In this document: positions 20,620-28,505 of the stretch, in pieces
Layout of the letters: every line of letters begins with the position of its first letter
How positions within the stretch are numbered: position 1 is the first letter of the stretch
From: Psychroserpens jangbogonensis
Lineage (GTDB): Bacteria; Bacteroidota; Bacteroidia; Flavobacteriales; Flavobacteriaceae
NCBI RefSeq assembly: GCF_000797465.1
Contig: NZ_JSWG01000008.1
Span: 1-64,000, forward strand
DNA: 64,000 nucleotides
Reading direction: 5' to 3'
The notes under the pieces: generated by a model
The model's input: only the letters and a program-made list of their open reading frames with translations
Told to the model about the DNA's origin: nothing
Database searches by the model: none
Translations under genes and position numbers: made by a program

Positions 20620-21510
20620 TTACTTTTTACTTCTTGGATGTGTATTTGAATACACTTTTTTTAATTCTGCTATACTATTATGTGTATAGATTTGTGTTGC
20701 CGCTAAACTAGAATGACCTAGTAGTTCTTTTACAGCATTTAGGTTTGCACCTTGGTTTAGTAAATGAGTCGCAAATGAGTGCCTTAAAATATGTGGACTA
20801 CGTTTTACCTTGGAAGATGCCTTACTAAAGTAATCATTTATAATTCTGTAAACAAGTGTTTCATAAATTTTAACCCCTTTTTTGGTTAAAAACAAATAAG
20901 AACCATCTTGTATAACATTGAGTTCACTTCTTGCAATTACATAAGTTTTCAAAGTTTCAACTACAGATGGTATTAACGGAATAAATCTTTCCTTATTTCG
21001 TTTTCCTAAAACCTTTAAGGTTTTATTTGCAATATCAACATCGATAAGTTTAAGCTGAACAAGTTCTATACGTCTGATACCAGTTGCATAAAACAGTTCA
21101 ATAATTAATCGATTTCTTAAGCCTTCAAAATCTGTAGCAAAATTTAATTCTTCAAGTACTGTCTTTATTTCCTGTTCAGAAAAAGGAACTTGTATTTTTT
21201 TACTGGTCTTTAATGCTTTGTGCTTGGTAAGAGGATTAACTTCTATCTCTTCAATTTTTAAAAGAAATCTATAATAGGAATTTAAAGAAGAAATCTTTCT
21301 GTTAATACTTCGGTTTGAAATTCCGCTATCTACTAATAGTATTATCCAACTCCTTATTTGTTGATAGTTGACATTTGTAATTGATTTAGAATCAAATTCA
21401 GATACAATAAAATCAGAAAAATCTTGAATATCTTTAAGATAGGCCTTGAGTGTTAACTGAGAATAGTTTTTTTCAAGTAATAAATAATCTGAGAATGATT
21501 GCAATGACAT
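20620..21510 (-). CDS. Tyrosine recombinase of the XerC/XerD family
   Basis: The 296-residue product has an N-terminal SAM-like core-binding domain (1-90) and a catalytic domain with R146 (TGIRRIELV), K170, H240-x-x-R243 (HILRHSFATHLL), H266 (GHSSLAATQIYTH) and nucleophile Y275. Length and intact motifs fit the chromosomal dimer-resolution recombinase. It stays in one cluster with rpsU and hpf and shows no sign of lying on a mobile element. XerC versus XerD cannot be decided here. Confidence 0.93.
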   Translation of the reverse strand: MSLQSFSDYLLLEKNYSQLTLKAYLKDIQDFSDFIVSEFDSKSITNVNYQQIRSWIILLVDSGISNRSINRKISSLNSYYRFLLKIEEIEVNPLTKHKALKTSKKIQVPFSEQEIKTVLEELNFATDFEGLRNRLIIELFYATGIRRIELVQLKLIDVDIANKTLKVLGKRNKERFIPLIPSVVETLKTYVIARSELNVIQDGSYLFLTKKGVKIYETLVYRIINDYFSKASSKVKRSPHILRHSFATHLLNQGANLNAVKELLGHSSLAATQIYTHNSIAELKKVYSNTHPRSKK

Positions 21511-21569
21511 TTAAACACTTTAGAATTAAATCTAAAATACAAAGTTTTAATTACAATCTTGTTAGAAAC

Positions 21570-21599
21570 AAAAAAATCCCATTATTTCTAATGGGATTT
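21570..21599 (-). terminator. GAAA-loop terminator after rpsU
   Basis: Minus strand AAATCCCATTA-GAAA-TAATGGGATTT (11-bp stem) runs into a T-tract. It separates rpsU from xerC and has the same loop as the terminator at 20211-20237. Confidence 0.85.
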
Positions 21600-21617
21600 A
21601 CTATCATTTAAACACAA

Positions 21618-21812
21618 TTAAACGGCTTCTTGATCTCTTAGACCTTGAACGTACTGTGCTTTTTGTACTTGTTCTCTTCTTTGAACAGAAGGTTTTGTGA
21701 ATTGTTTGCGTTCTTGCAACTGGTTTTTAACCGTTGTCTTCACAAACTTTCGTTTGTAACGTTTTAACGCTCTATCTATATTTTCTCCTTCTTTAACTGG
21801 TATTCTTAACAT
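21618..21812 (-). CDS. rpsU: 30S ribosomal protein bS21
   Basis: The 64-residue basic protein (MLRIPVKEGENIDRALKRYKRKFVKT...) is full length for Bacteroidota. It has a strong Shine-Dalgarno, unusual for this phylum, and its own promoter and terminator. In Flavobacterium ribosomes bS21 helps sequester the 3' end of 16S rRNA, and the rpsU SD is thought to serve autoregulation (published work on F. johnsoniae, recalled from memory). Confidence 0.97.
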   Translation of the reverse strand: MLRIPVKEGENIDRALKRYKRKFVKTTVKNQLQERKQFTKPSVQRREQVQKAQYVQGLRDQEAV

Positions 21813-21821
21813 AGTGTCTTA

Positions 21822-21831
21822 ACCTCCTCTC
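21822..21831 (-). promoter_or_regulatory. Strong Shine-Dalgarno of rpsU (GAGAGGAGGT)
   Basis: AGGAGGT lies 9-10 nt before the rpsU ATG. Other genes in the window that I checked lack a comparable purine-rich core. The site would pair with the 16S 3' end only when bS21 is absent from the ribosome. Confidence 0.85.
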
Positions 21832-21851
21832 TTTTAAAATTTTTAAGGCTG

Positions 21852-21881
21852 CAAATATAGGAAGGAATTTAAGATTTCAAA
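21852..21881 (-). promoter_or_regulatory. Putative rpsU promoter (TTTG - 18 bp - TATATTTG)
   Basis: Minus-strand TTTG at 21881-21878 and TATATTTG at 21859-21852 with an 18-bp gap, giving a leader of about 33 nt that contains the SD. The promoter is flanked by a 6-bp inverted repeat (AAGGCT 21845-21850 / AGCCTT 21887-21892). Confidence 0.7.
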
Positions 21882-21924
21882 ATAAAAGCCTTGATTTTTA
21901 AATAAGAAGATGTATTATTTTAAA

Positions 21925-23352
21925 TTACTGCTTAAAAAGTGACGCGCGTTTACTTAAATCTTTTATTAGTTGCTCGTCTTCTTCACTCTCTAATAAAATA
22001 TTGTAGTTTTTCCAAAATGCTTTATCATATGGCCTTGGCGCAAAGATATCTGAATCCCAATCTGCTAGTAAAGCTTCAGCAATAATTTGATCGTCTTCAA
22101 TAATATCTGAAAACAAGATTTCTTGAATGGTATAATAAAAACGTTCTTCATTATAATATTTAGCCTTCTCCTCTTCCGTTAACTTTTCTGAGGTCTTCAA
22201 ACCAACGTTAACCAACTTAGGTGTTTCATAATAAATATAATTTGGATACATCTTGTCGTTGTATTCCATATAGGTCATTACTAATTTATGGTTAAGCTGA
22301 GTTCCAAAAAGAGTTTTACTTCTACTTTTTTGAGCATCAGAAGCAGCAACGAGTTCGTATTCAATTTTTTTAATTGCATAATTGTCCCAATAAATATAAA
22401 CCCAACCTTGAGCTTTAAAGCCTTCATTAAAAATACCATCAGTGTCTAGACCAACAAAATCCTTACTATCTGAGATTTGAATTTTATAAATCTTACGATC
22501 ATTATCGACTAAGACCGTATCCAATTTAAACTGATGCTTATCTAAAATATTCTCTCCGAATAAAGCTTTGGCAGCATTAGAATTCCTTACCAAGTTTAGT
22601 TTTCCTTTAAACAAGTTTTCGAGTCCGTTAACTCGAGTATCATTCCATTTAATAGCTTTAACCAAAGAAGATGTTTTGATGGTATCTCTTTTTAAGTTTT
22701 TAGCTTTTAGTTTCCTGTTATTTTCATAACGCTTTAAATAAGAATAATAAGAGAATATACTATCTACATCACGAAGATCATAGCTTTTGCGAACCTGATC
22801 CACATTGATTTTTAGATGATCTTCTGAAGACGAAGAGTAACCTGAATCATAAACAGTAATAGCACTTTCAATTAGCCATTTAAACTCTTTAGAATTTCGC
22901 TCTTTATGTCTTAAGAATCCTTTTTGAATGTAAGCAGAATCTGGAAGATTTTCAGATAATCTTTCTATAGCTTTTAAAATAATATCATTCCCAGTTGTTG
23001 GACGGTTTTCAGCAATAAGGATAATTTCATCTAAAGCAGCAATATCTTCCTCAAGATAAATCTCTTCTGTATTATCAAATTCGTTAACTGGTATTTTAAA
23101 GCTTTTATAACCTATAGAAGAAATGATAAGTGTATCTAATTGTAATTCATTAGAAACTTGTAACACAAATTTTCCATCCTGATTACTTACAGTTCCGATT
23201 GTAGTATTTTTTATATAAATACTAGCACTCTCAATTGGCATTAAGGTCGTGAAATCTACAATCTTATTTTTCAACTCAGTTTGAGAAAACGAAAGCATAC
23301 TGAATAAACAGAAACAGTATATTATGAATTGCTTAGCTAATTGAGATTTCAT
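21925..23352 (-). CDS. Secreted protein with carboxypeptidase-D regulatory-like N-terminal domain
   Basis: About 475 residues. A signal peptide (MKSQLAKQFIIYCFCLFSMLSFSQ) is followed by a beta-sandwich of the CarboxypepD_reg-like type (LKNKIVDFTTLMPIESASIYIKNTTIGTVSNQDGKF, about 25-110), which in Bacteroidota commonly precedes an outer-membrane or periplasmic domain. The remaining about 360 residues are an uncharacterised beta-rich region. ATG 23352 is chosen: the open frame reaches 23400, but the 16 extra residues come from the region beside the duplicated gene tail and precede a clean signal peptide. The function is unknown; the protein is likely periplasmic or outer-membrane associated. 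Confidence 0.8.
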   Translation of the reverse strand: MKSQLAKQFIIYCFCLFSMLSFSQTELKNKIVDFTTLMPIESASIYIKNTTIGTVSNQDGKFVLQVSNELQLDTLIISSIGYKSFKIPVNEFDNTEEIYLEEDIAALDEIILIAENRPTTGNDIILKAIERLSENLPDSAYIQKGFLRHKERNSKEFKWLIESAITVYDSGYSSSSEDHLKINVDQVRKSYDLRDVDSIFSYYSYLKRYENNRKLKAKNLKRDTIKTSSLVKAIKWNDTRVNGLENLFKGKLNLVRNSNAAKALFGENILDKHQFKLDTVLVDNDRKIYKIQISDSKDFVGLDTDGIFNEGFKAQGWVYIYWDNYAIKKIEYELVAASDAQKSRSKTLFGTQLNHKLVMTYMEYNDKMYPNYIYYETPKLVNVGLKTSEKLTEEEKAKYYNEERFYYTIQEILFSDIIEDDQIIAEALLADWDSDIFAPRPYDKAFWKNYNILLESEEDEQLIKDLSKRASLFKQ

Positions 23353-23368
23353 TATAATTAATTTTAGA

Positions 23369-23413
23369 TTATGTCGCTGGCTTATAATCTTTCTTATCAA
23401 TTACCATTTTTGC
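23369..23413 (-). pseudogene. Duplicated 3' tail of the acyl-CoA dehydrogenase gene
   Basis: Minus-strand translation AKMVIDKKDYKPAT-stop is identical to the end of the intact gene (23454-23498). The 45 bp differ at four positions, all silent. The offset is 85 bp. Similarity begins immediately after the 7-bp hairpin at 23414-23430 and stops at the TAA. The fragment forms part of the leader of the downstream gene. Confidence 0.82.
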
Positions 23414-23430
23414 AAATTGTTGTACAATTT
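23414..23430 (-). repeat. 7-bp hairpin bordering the duplicated tail
   Basis: AAATTGT-TGT-ACAATTT (read on the plus strand), 3-nt loop, touches the start of the tail copy. The size matches the hairpin at 6577-6593 next to the other tail copy. Confidence 0.6.
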
Positions 23431-23453
23431 TCGCAAAAAAGATAATACCCTTT

Positions 23454-24620
23454 TTATGTTGCTGGTTTGTAATCTTTCTTGTCAATTACCATTTTTGCGA
23501 TAATCTCTCTTAAAATTTCAGATGTTCCTCCACCAATTGGTCCAAGTCTACTATCACGTAATAATCTAGCTAAAGGATATTCTTCCATGTAACCATATCC
23601 TCCCAAAAATTGAAGGCAATCATACATTACTTCATCTGCCATTTTTGTACACTGAAGTTTAGACATTGTCGCTTCTTTTACAACATACTCACCTTGATCT
23701 AATCTACTAGCAACCGAATAATTAAACTCTTTACAGATTTCCATTTCGGTATATCTATCTGCTATTTTATGACGTAGTGCTTGAAATTTATTGATTGTTC
23801 TTCCGAAAGCTTCGCGCTCACCCATATACTTTAAAGTATATTCTAATGCAAACTCAGCTCTTGCATGCGCATTAATACCCATGATTAAACGCTCTAAAGC
23901 AAAATGTTGCATGATATAAGGAAAACCTTTATTCTCTTCTCCCATTAAATTGGACGAAGGAATTACAACATTATCAAATGCGATTTCTGCTGTATCTGAA
24001 GCTCTCCAACCTAATTTATCTAATTTAGTAGCTGAAATACCAGGTGTATCTCTATCCATAATAAAGATACTAATTCCTTTATTCCCTAGTTCAGGATTTG
24101 TCTTTGCGGCAACTACTAAATAGTCGCTATAAACACCATTAGTTATAAATGTTTTAGATCCATTAATAACGTAAGTATCATCTTTTTTCACAGCCGTAGT
24201 TCTCATACCTGCGACATCACTACCTCCAAAAGGTTCAGTAATACATAGGCAACCTATTTTTTCTCCTGTAATACTCGGAGCTAAATATTTTTCTTTGATA
24301 GCATGATCACCTTCTTTATTAACATGTGTCATTGCTAAGTAAGCATGAGCCCAAATTGCAGCAGCAAATCCACCTGAATTTACCTTCTGTAGTTCTTCGA
24401 GAAGAATTACAGTATAGAATAAATCTAAGTCCATTCCTCCATATTCTTCAGGATAAGCAATTCCAAAGAATCCCATTTCACCAAATTTCTCCCAAATAAA
24501 GCGTTCTATCTGTCCTGTTTCCTCCCATTTTTCAATGTGCGGAACCACTTCTTTTTGTAAAAAATCTTTTAAACTCTGTCTAAACAACTCATGTTCTTCA
24601 GTGAAGTACCTACTATTCAT
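23454..24620 (-). CDS. Acyl-CoA dehydrogenase
   Basis: The 388-residue FAD-dependent dehydrogenase oxidises an acyl-CoA to the 2-enoyl-CoA. Acyl-CoA_dh_N is about 8-120, the middle domain has CLCITEPFGGSDVAGM (124-139) and NGSKTFITNG, and the C-terminal helical domain ends in PIGGGTSEI. The usual Glu in the YEGT motif is Gly here. As in long-chain and isovaleryl types, the base is probably E243 in FALERLIMG. The substrate is not predictable. It is the last gene of a minus-strand run from DUF2851, 21 bp after the HhH gene, and its last 45 bp are duplicated downstream. Confidence 0.93.
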   Translation of the reverse strand: MNSRYFTEEHELFRQSLKDFLQKEVVPHIEKWEETGQIERFIWEKFGEMGFFGIAYPEEYGGMDLDLFYTVILLEELQKVNSGGFAAAIWAHAYLAMTHVNKEGDHAIKEKYLAPSITGEKIGCLCITEPFGGSDVAGMRTTAVKKDDTYVINGSKTFITNGVYSDYLVVAAKTNPELGNKGISIFIMDRDTPGISATKLDKLGWRASDTAEIAFDNVVIPSSNLMGEENKGFPYIMQHFALERLIMGINAHARAEFALEYTLKYMGEREAFGRTINKFQALRHKIADRYTEMEICKEFNYSVASRLDQGEYVVKEATMSKLQCTKMADEVMYDCLQFLGGYGYMEEYPLARLLRDSRLGPIGGGTSEILREIIAKMVIDKKDYKPAT

Positions 24621-24641
24621 ATGTAATCTTTTTATTCTAAA

Positions 24642-25517
24642 TTAGAGTGTCAAATATAACTTAATTATCTCAATCTTTTTGACAGGAAAGTCTTTAACTT
24701 TTGTTAATTCATCTAAGGATTTAAAGCCTTCTCTTAGTGCACGTTCCTCAATAATAAAATGAGCAATTTCATAATCTATATGTTGAATAGAAACTAACTC
24801 TTTTACTGTGGCTGTGTTTAAGTTTAACTTAGTAATCGGTTTTGCATCTTTAACTGTGAATTCATTTAAAGTCCGCTCAATGACTTCTGGCGACAATCCA
24901 TACACATCCAGAAGTTGCACATCAGCAATGAAGCTACCACCAAGTTTTGTTCTATATGTAACAATCCGTTCTGATAATTTTTCACCAATTCCATTAACTT
25001 TTTTTAGTTGTTGTGCAGTAGCCTTGTTTAAATTTAGTTTTTGATCAAATGTCTTAGGTTTACTATTATTTGAATACGAATATTGCGCCTTTGGTTTAGG
25101 ATTAGTTACCCAATCTGGAAATTTAAAATACGGAGAGATTTGAGCCAACAATGAGTCGGAAACTTCAGTGACGTTTTGAAAGTCTTTTACAGAATTAACC
25201 CATTTGTTTTGTTTTCTGAAGGAGAGCAATCTATCAATTTCAGCAGTAGTCATTCCTAATGTATACCCTTTATAATCTGTAATGAAATTTGGATTGAAAG
25301 GATAGATTTTGGGTTTGCTTTCTTCTATTTGAATTAGTTTAAGTGAATCTACTTCCGCTTGAAATAGCGCCAAATCATTTTGATTTACTTGAATTTCTTC
25401 TGAAGAAAAATTAACAAAAAAGTAAATACTTTGTAAAATAAGTATGAGTAGTAATAATACAAAAATCCCACTTCGTTGTTGTTTTGTAAACATGAAGTGG
25501 GATTTGATATTTTTCAT
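24642..25517 (-). CDS. Membrane-anchored helix-hairpin-helix protein (ComEA-like)
   Basis: The 291-residue product has one N-terminal transmembrane segment (IFVLLLLILILQSIYFFV, about 18-35) and three HhH units: TLGMTTAEIDRLLSFRK, LNKATAQQLKKVNGIGEKLSERI and LNLNTATVKELVSIQHIDYEIA. The middle unit is the classic DNA-binding ComEA type. The protein is probably periplasmic and may bind incoming DNA for transformation, but other roles are possible. It lies 9 bp after the symporter gene. Confidence 0.82.
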   Translation of the reverse strand: MKNIKSHFMFTKQQRSGIFVLLLLILILQSIYFFVNFSSEEIQVNQNDLALFQAEVDSLKLIQIEESKPKIYPFNPNFITDYKGYTLGMTTAEIDRLLSFRKQNKWVNSVKDFQNVTEVSDSLLAQISPYFKFPDWVTNPKPKAQYSYSNNSKPKTFDQKLNLNKATAQQLKKVNGIGEKLSERIVTYRTKLGGSFIADVQLLDVYGLSPEVIERTLNEFTVKDAKPITKLNLNTATVKELVSIQHIDYEIAHFIIEERALREGFKSLDELTKVKDFPVKKIEIIKLYLTL

Positions 25518-25526
25518 TTTAGTTTT

Positions 25527-27122
25527 TTATACTTTTCTAGACTTAATAGCGTCCAAATATTTGTTCAATTCTTCTTTTACTTTAGGTGCCAAAATTGCTA
25601 AACCAATCATATTGGGTACCATCATAGCGAAAATCATAGCATCAGAAAAATCAATTACTGAGCCTAAGCTTGCTGCTGCACCAACGATAACGAATAAACA
25701 AAAGATTACTTTATAAGTATACTCCATCTTTTTTGTTCTTCCAAATAGGTAAGTCCATCCTTGAAAACCGTAGTAAGACCACGAAATCATAGAACTAAAA
25801 GCGAATAAAACTACAGCAACAGTCAATACATATGGGAACCAAGAAATTGACGAAGCAAATGCACTAGACGTTAATAAAATTGCTTGAGCATCATTAGCTG
25901 GTGGGTTCAATGGATCTACAAAACCTGTGATTATTAATACTAAAGCCGTCATTGTACAAACGACTACTGTATCTATAAAAGGTTCTAATAGAGCTACCAT
26001 TCCTTCACTAGCTGCATATTTAGTTTTAACTGCTGAATGCGCAATAGAAGCCGAACCAATACCTGCTTCGTTAGAAAACGCAGCACGTTTAAATCCTTGA
26101 ACTAAAACACCTACTGCTCCACCTGCAATCCCTTCAGGACTAAAAGCGCCATTCCATATTTGAGCAAAAGCCGAACCAATTAAATCATAATTTGCAAAGA
26201 TTACAAACAAAGAAGCTGCAACATAAATCACAACCATAAACGGAACGATCTTATCAGTTACTTTGGCAATTTTCTTAATTCCACCAATGATTACTATACC
26301 AACAAGAATTGCCATTACTAGACCAAATAACCATCCTCTACCATGTAAAAAAGAATCATCTCCACCTGTAATATGCTCTACTAATTGAAATGCTTGATTA
26401 ACCTGAAACATGTTTCCACCTCCAAATGAACCTCCAATCACAAAAATCGCAAATAAAACTGCTAAGACTTTTCCTAAACCGGCAAGTCCCTTAGACTTAA
26501 GTCCTTTGGTTAAGTAGTACATTGGTCCACCGTAAACTGTACCGTCTTCATCTATATCTCTATATTTCACACCTAGTGTACACTCTACAAATTTTGAGGC
26601 CATACCAAGAAAACCAGCTACAATCATCCAAAATGTTGCTCCAGCTCCACCAATAGATACAGCAATTGCAACACCTGCAATATTACCCAGACCTACGGTT
26701 GCAGACAAAGCCGCTGTTAAAGCTTGAAAGTGCGAAACTTCTCCAACATGTCCTTCTATAGCAATAGTTTCTATACTATCTCCTCCAGGAGTTGAATCTC
26801 CAGCAGCAACTAAAGTTTCATGATGATCTAACTCATCATACTTTCCTCTAACAATATTAATCGATTTAAAAAATCCTCTAAAATTTATAAACTTGAAGTA
26901 AAATGTAAAATATAATGCACCAAAAATTAAAGGGAATAAAACCCAAAACACTTTTACATCATTACCAAAATCAATTTTATAAAAGATGAAGCTAACAAAC
27001 CAGCCAGTAGCATCTCCAAAAACTTGATCGATTTTTTCATCGATTCCCATTTCCTTAGCTTCTTGAGCGAATGTTAGAATTGGTAAAATGATTGCAAAAA
27101 GTGAAAGAAGAAATTTCTTCAT
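25527..27122 (-). CDS. Alanine/amino acid:cation symporter (AGCS family)
   Basis: The 531-residue product is a multi-pass inner-membrane Na+- (or H+-) coupled amino acid transporter. AGCS hallmarks are TVGLGNIAGVAIAVSIGGAGATFWM (about 145-168) and GFKRAAFSNEAGIGSASIAHSA. A hydrophobic signal-like start precedes the first helices. The amino acid is probably alanine or glycine by family. It is cotranscribed with neighbours on both sides. Confidence 0.93.
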   Translation of the reverse strand: MKKFLLSLFAIILPILTFAQEAKEMGIDEKIDQVFGDATGWFVSFIFYKIDFGNDVKVFWVLFPLIFGALYFTFYFKFINFRGFFKSINIVRGKYDELDHHETLVAAGDSTPGGDSIETIAIEGHVGEVSHFQALTAALSATVGLGNIAGVAIAVSIGGAGATFWMIVAGFLGMASKFVECTLGVKYRDIDEDGTVYGGPMYYLTKGLKSKGLAGLGKVLAVLFAIFVIGGSFGGGNMFQVNQAFQLVEHITGGDDSFLHGRGWLFGLVMAILVGIVIIGGIKKIAKVTDKIVPFMVVIYVAASLFVIFANYDLIGSAFAQIWNGAFSPEGIAGGAVGVLVQGFKRAAFSNEAGIGSASIAHSAVKTKYAASEGMVALLEPFIDTVVVCTMTALVLIITGFVDPLNPPANDAQAILLTSSAFASSISWFPYVLTVAVVLFAFSSMISWSYYGFQGWTYLFGRTKKMEYTYKVIFCLFVIVGAAASLGSVIDFSDAMIFAMMVPNMIGLAILAPKVKEELNKYLDAIKSRKV

Positions 27123-27160
27123 ATGAGGATTATTTAAATTAGTTAGTTTTAATAAGGTTT

Positions 27161-27202
27161 ACAAGATGCTAAAAAAAAATGATTCTATAAAGCATCCCTT
27201 GT
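27161..27202. repeat. Imperfect inverted repeat in the channel-symporter spacer
   Basis: ACAAGATGCT at 27161-27170 pairs with AGCATCCCTTGT at 27191-27202 (two-base bulge, 20-nt loop rich in A/T). It may terminate or process the channel transcript before the symporter gene. Confidence 0.35.
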
Positions 27203-27218
27203 TAAAATGAGATGTACT

Positions 27219-28238
27219 TTATTTGATATCGTATAAAGAGTTTAATCTTTGAATCTGCTCAGGACGTCCTAAAACAATAATTTTGGAGCCAGCTATTAAT
27301 TGAGTATCTGCTTCTGGGTTAACGAGATATTCGCCTTTACCATTTTTAAACCCAATAACAGTGCAGCCTGTTTTTCTTCTTAGATCTAAATCTCTAATGG
27401 TTTTCACAACATCAGTATCATAAAGTTTATCAACTAAAACTTCTTCTATATTAATATTTCGTTCTCCTACGATACCTAAATTATCTATAAATTCAACTAA
27501 ATCTGGTATTACCACCAAAGAAGCCATATGGTCTCCTCCAATTCTATCTGGTAAAATCACATTATTTGCTCCAGCTAATTTTAGTTTTTCATAAGAGGTT
27601 TCTTGAGATGCTCTACTAATGATTCTCATGTTCTTATTTATTTGTCTTGCAGAAAGCACAACAAATAAATTATCGGCATCGTTAGGCAATGCAGAAATTA
27701 AAGTGCTTGCTTTCTCGATACCAGCTTCAATTAAGGTTTCATCTTCATTAGCGTTTCCAAAAATAAAAGGGAGATCATCTTCTCCAAATTTTTCAATAAC
27801 CTCTTTATCCTTTTCAATAATTACAAAAGGTTTGTTGTAAGTCGTTAGTTTTCGTGCTGCCTGCTTACCATTTCTACCAAAACCACAAATAATGATATGA
27901 TTTTTAAAACTATCAATTTTCTTTTGCATCTCTTTATGTTTTATTTCTTCTAAATCATTTTTACTCAATATGTATTCTGTTATAACAGTAATGGCATAAC
28001 CTAAAATTATAACGCTAGCTAAAATTAAAAAAATTGTAAATATTTTTGCATTATCATCTAGAGGCTGGACTTCTCCAAAACCAACAGTAGTAATCGTTAT
28101 AACCGTCATATAAACGGAATCTACCCAAGAATAATCAGACATGATTTTAAATCCAATAATTCCAATTGCTAAAAGCAACGACAGTAAAAATACTGCTGTG
28201 TAAATTTTAGTTCTAAAAAATTTTATAACTGGATTCAT
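27219..28238 (-). CDS. Two-TM potassium channel with RCK (TrkA-N/TrkA-C) domains
   Basis: 339 residues. TM1 is about 12-32, the pore helix and selectivity filter TVGFG are at 51-55, and TM2 is about 66-91. A cytoplasmic RCK domain follows with Rossmann motif GFGRNG (119-124), and then TrkA-C (about 260-339). The layout matches MthK-type ligand-gated K+ channels. The filter has F where many channels have Y, which is common in bacteria. It starts 3 bp after the PspC gene. Confidence 0.92.
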   Translation of the reverse strand: MNPVIKFFRTKIYTAVFLLSLLLAIGIIGFKIMSDYSWVDSVYMTVITITTVGFGEVQPLDDNAKIFTIFLILASVIILGYAITVITEYILSKNDLEEIKHKEMQKKIDSFKNHIIICGFGRNGKQAARKLTTYNKPFVIIEKDKEVIEKFGEDDLPFIFGNANEDETLIEAGIEKASTLISALPNDADNLFVVLSARQINKNMRIISRASQETSYEKLKLAGANNVILPDRIGGDHMASLVVIPDLVEFIDNLGIVGERNINIEEVLVDKLYDTDVVKTIRDLDLRRKTGCTVIGFKNGKGEYLVNPEADTQLIAGSKIIVLGRPEQIQRLNSLYDIK

Positions 28239-28241
28239 ATA

Positions 28242-28469
28242 TTATAGGTCAAAGACTGAAGATCGTTTAGTATAAACAACATCTTTTATTTTTATCCAAA
28301 AAGCAAAAAACAGATATAAGGCAAAGCCAAATCCTAAAGTAACAAAAGTCAAATACATAAATGATGTACGTACTACTTTTGCTCTTATCCCTAAACGATC
28401 GGCAATACGCTGACAAACGTAATATCCTCGTTTTTGAAAGTAATAAAGCATTTGGTAGAAAAATTTCAT
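28242..28469 (-). CDS. PspC domain protein
   Basis: 75 residues with a PspC-like helix (YYVCQRIADRLGIRAKVVRTSFMYLTFV) running into a transmembrane segment (TLGFGFALYLFFAFWIKI). It is likely an inner-membrane envelope-stress protein or a small structural partner. The near-overlap with the channel gene (3 bp) suggests co-production. Confidence 0.8.
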   Translation of the reverse strand: MKFFYQMLYYFQKRGYYVCQRIADRLGIRAKVVRTSFMYLTFVTLGFGFALYLFFAFWIKIKDVVYTKRSSVFDL

Positions 28470-28505
28470 ATTGCAATTTAGTATTTAGTTTAAAATATTA
28501 AAAAT

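Noticed and set aside
20620-21510. Tyrosine recombinase as a sign of a mobile element
   Set aside because: It sits between rpsU and hpf, a housekeeping context, has XerC/D-like size and motifs, and no attachment repeats or element genes lie nearby.
23353-23400. 16-residue extension of the secreted carboxypeptidase-regulatory-like protein
   Set aside because: It is read out of frame through the duplicated acyl-CoA dehydrogenase tail and precedes a normal signal peptide.
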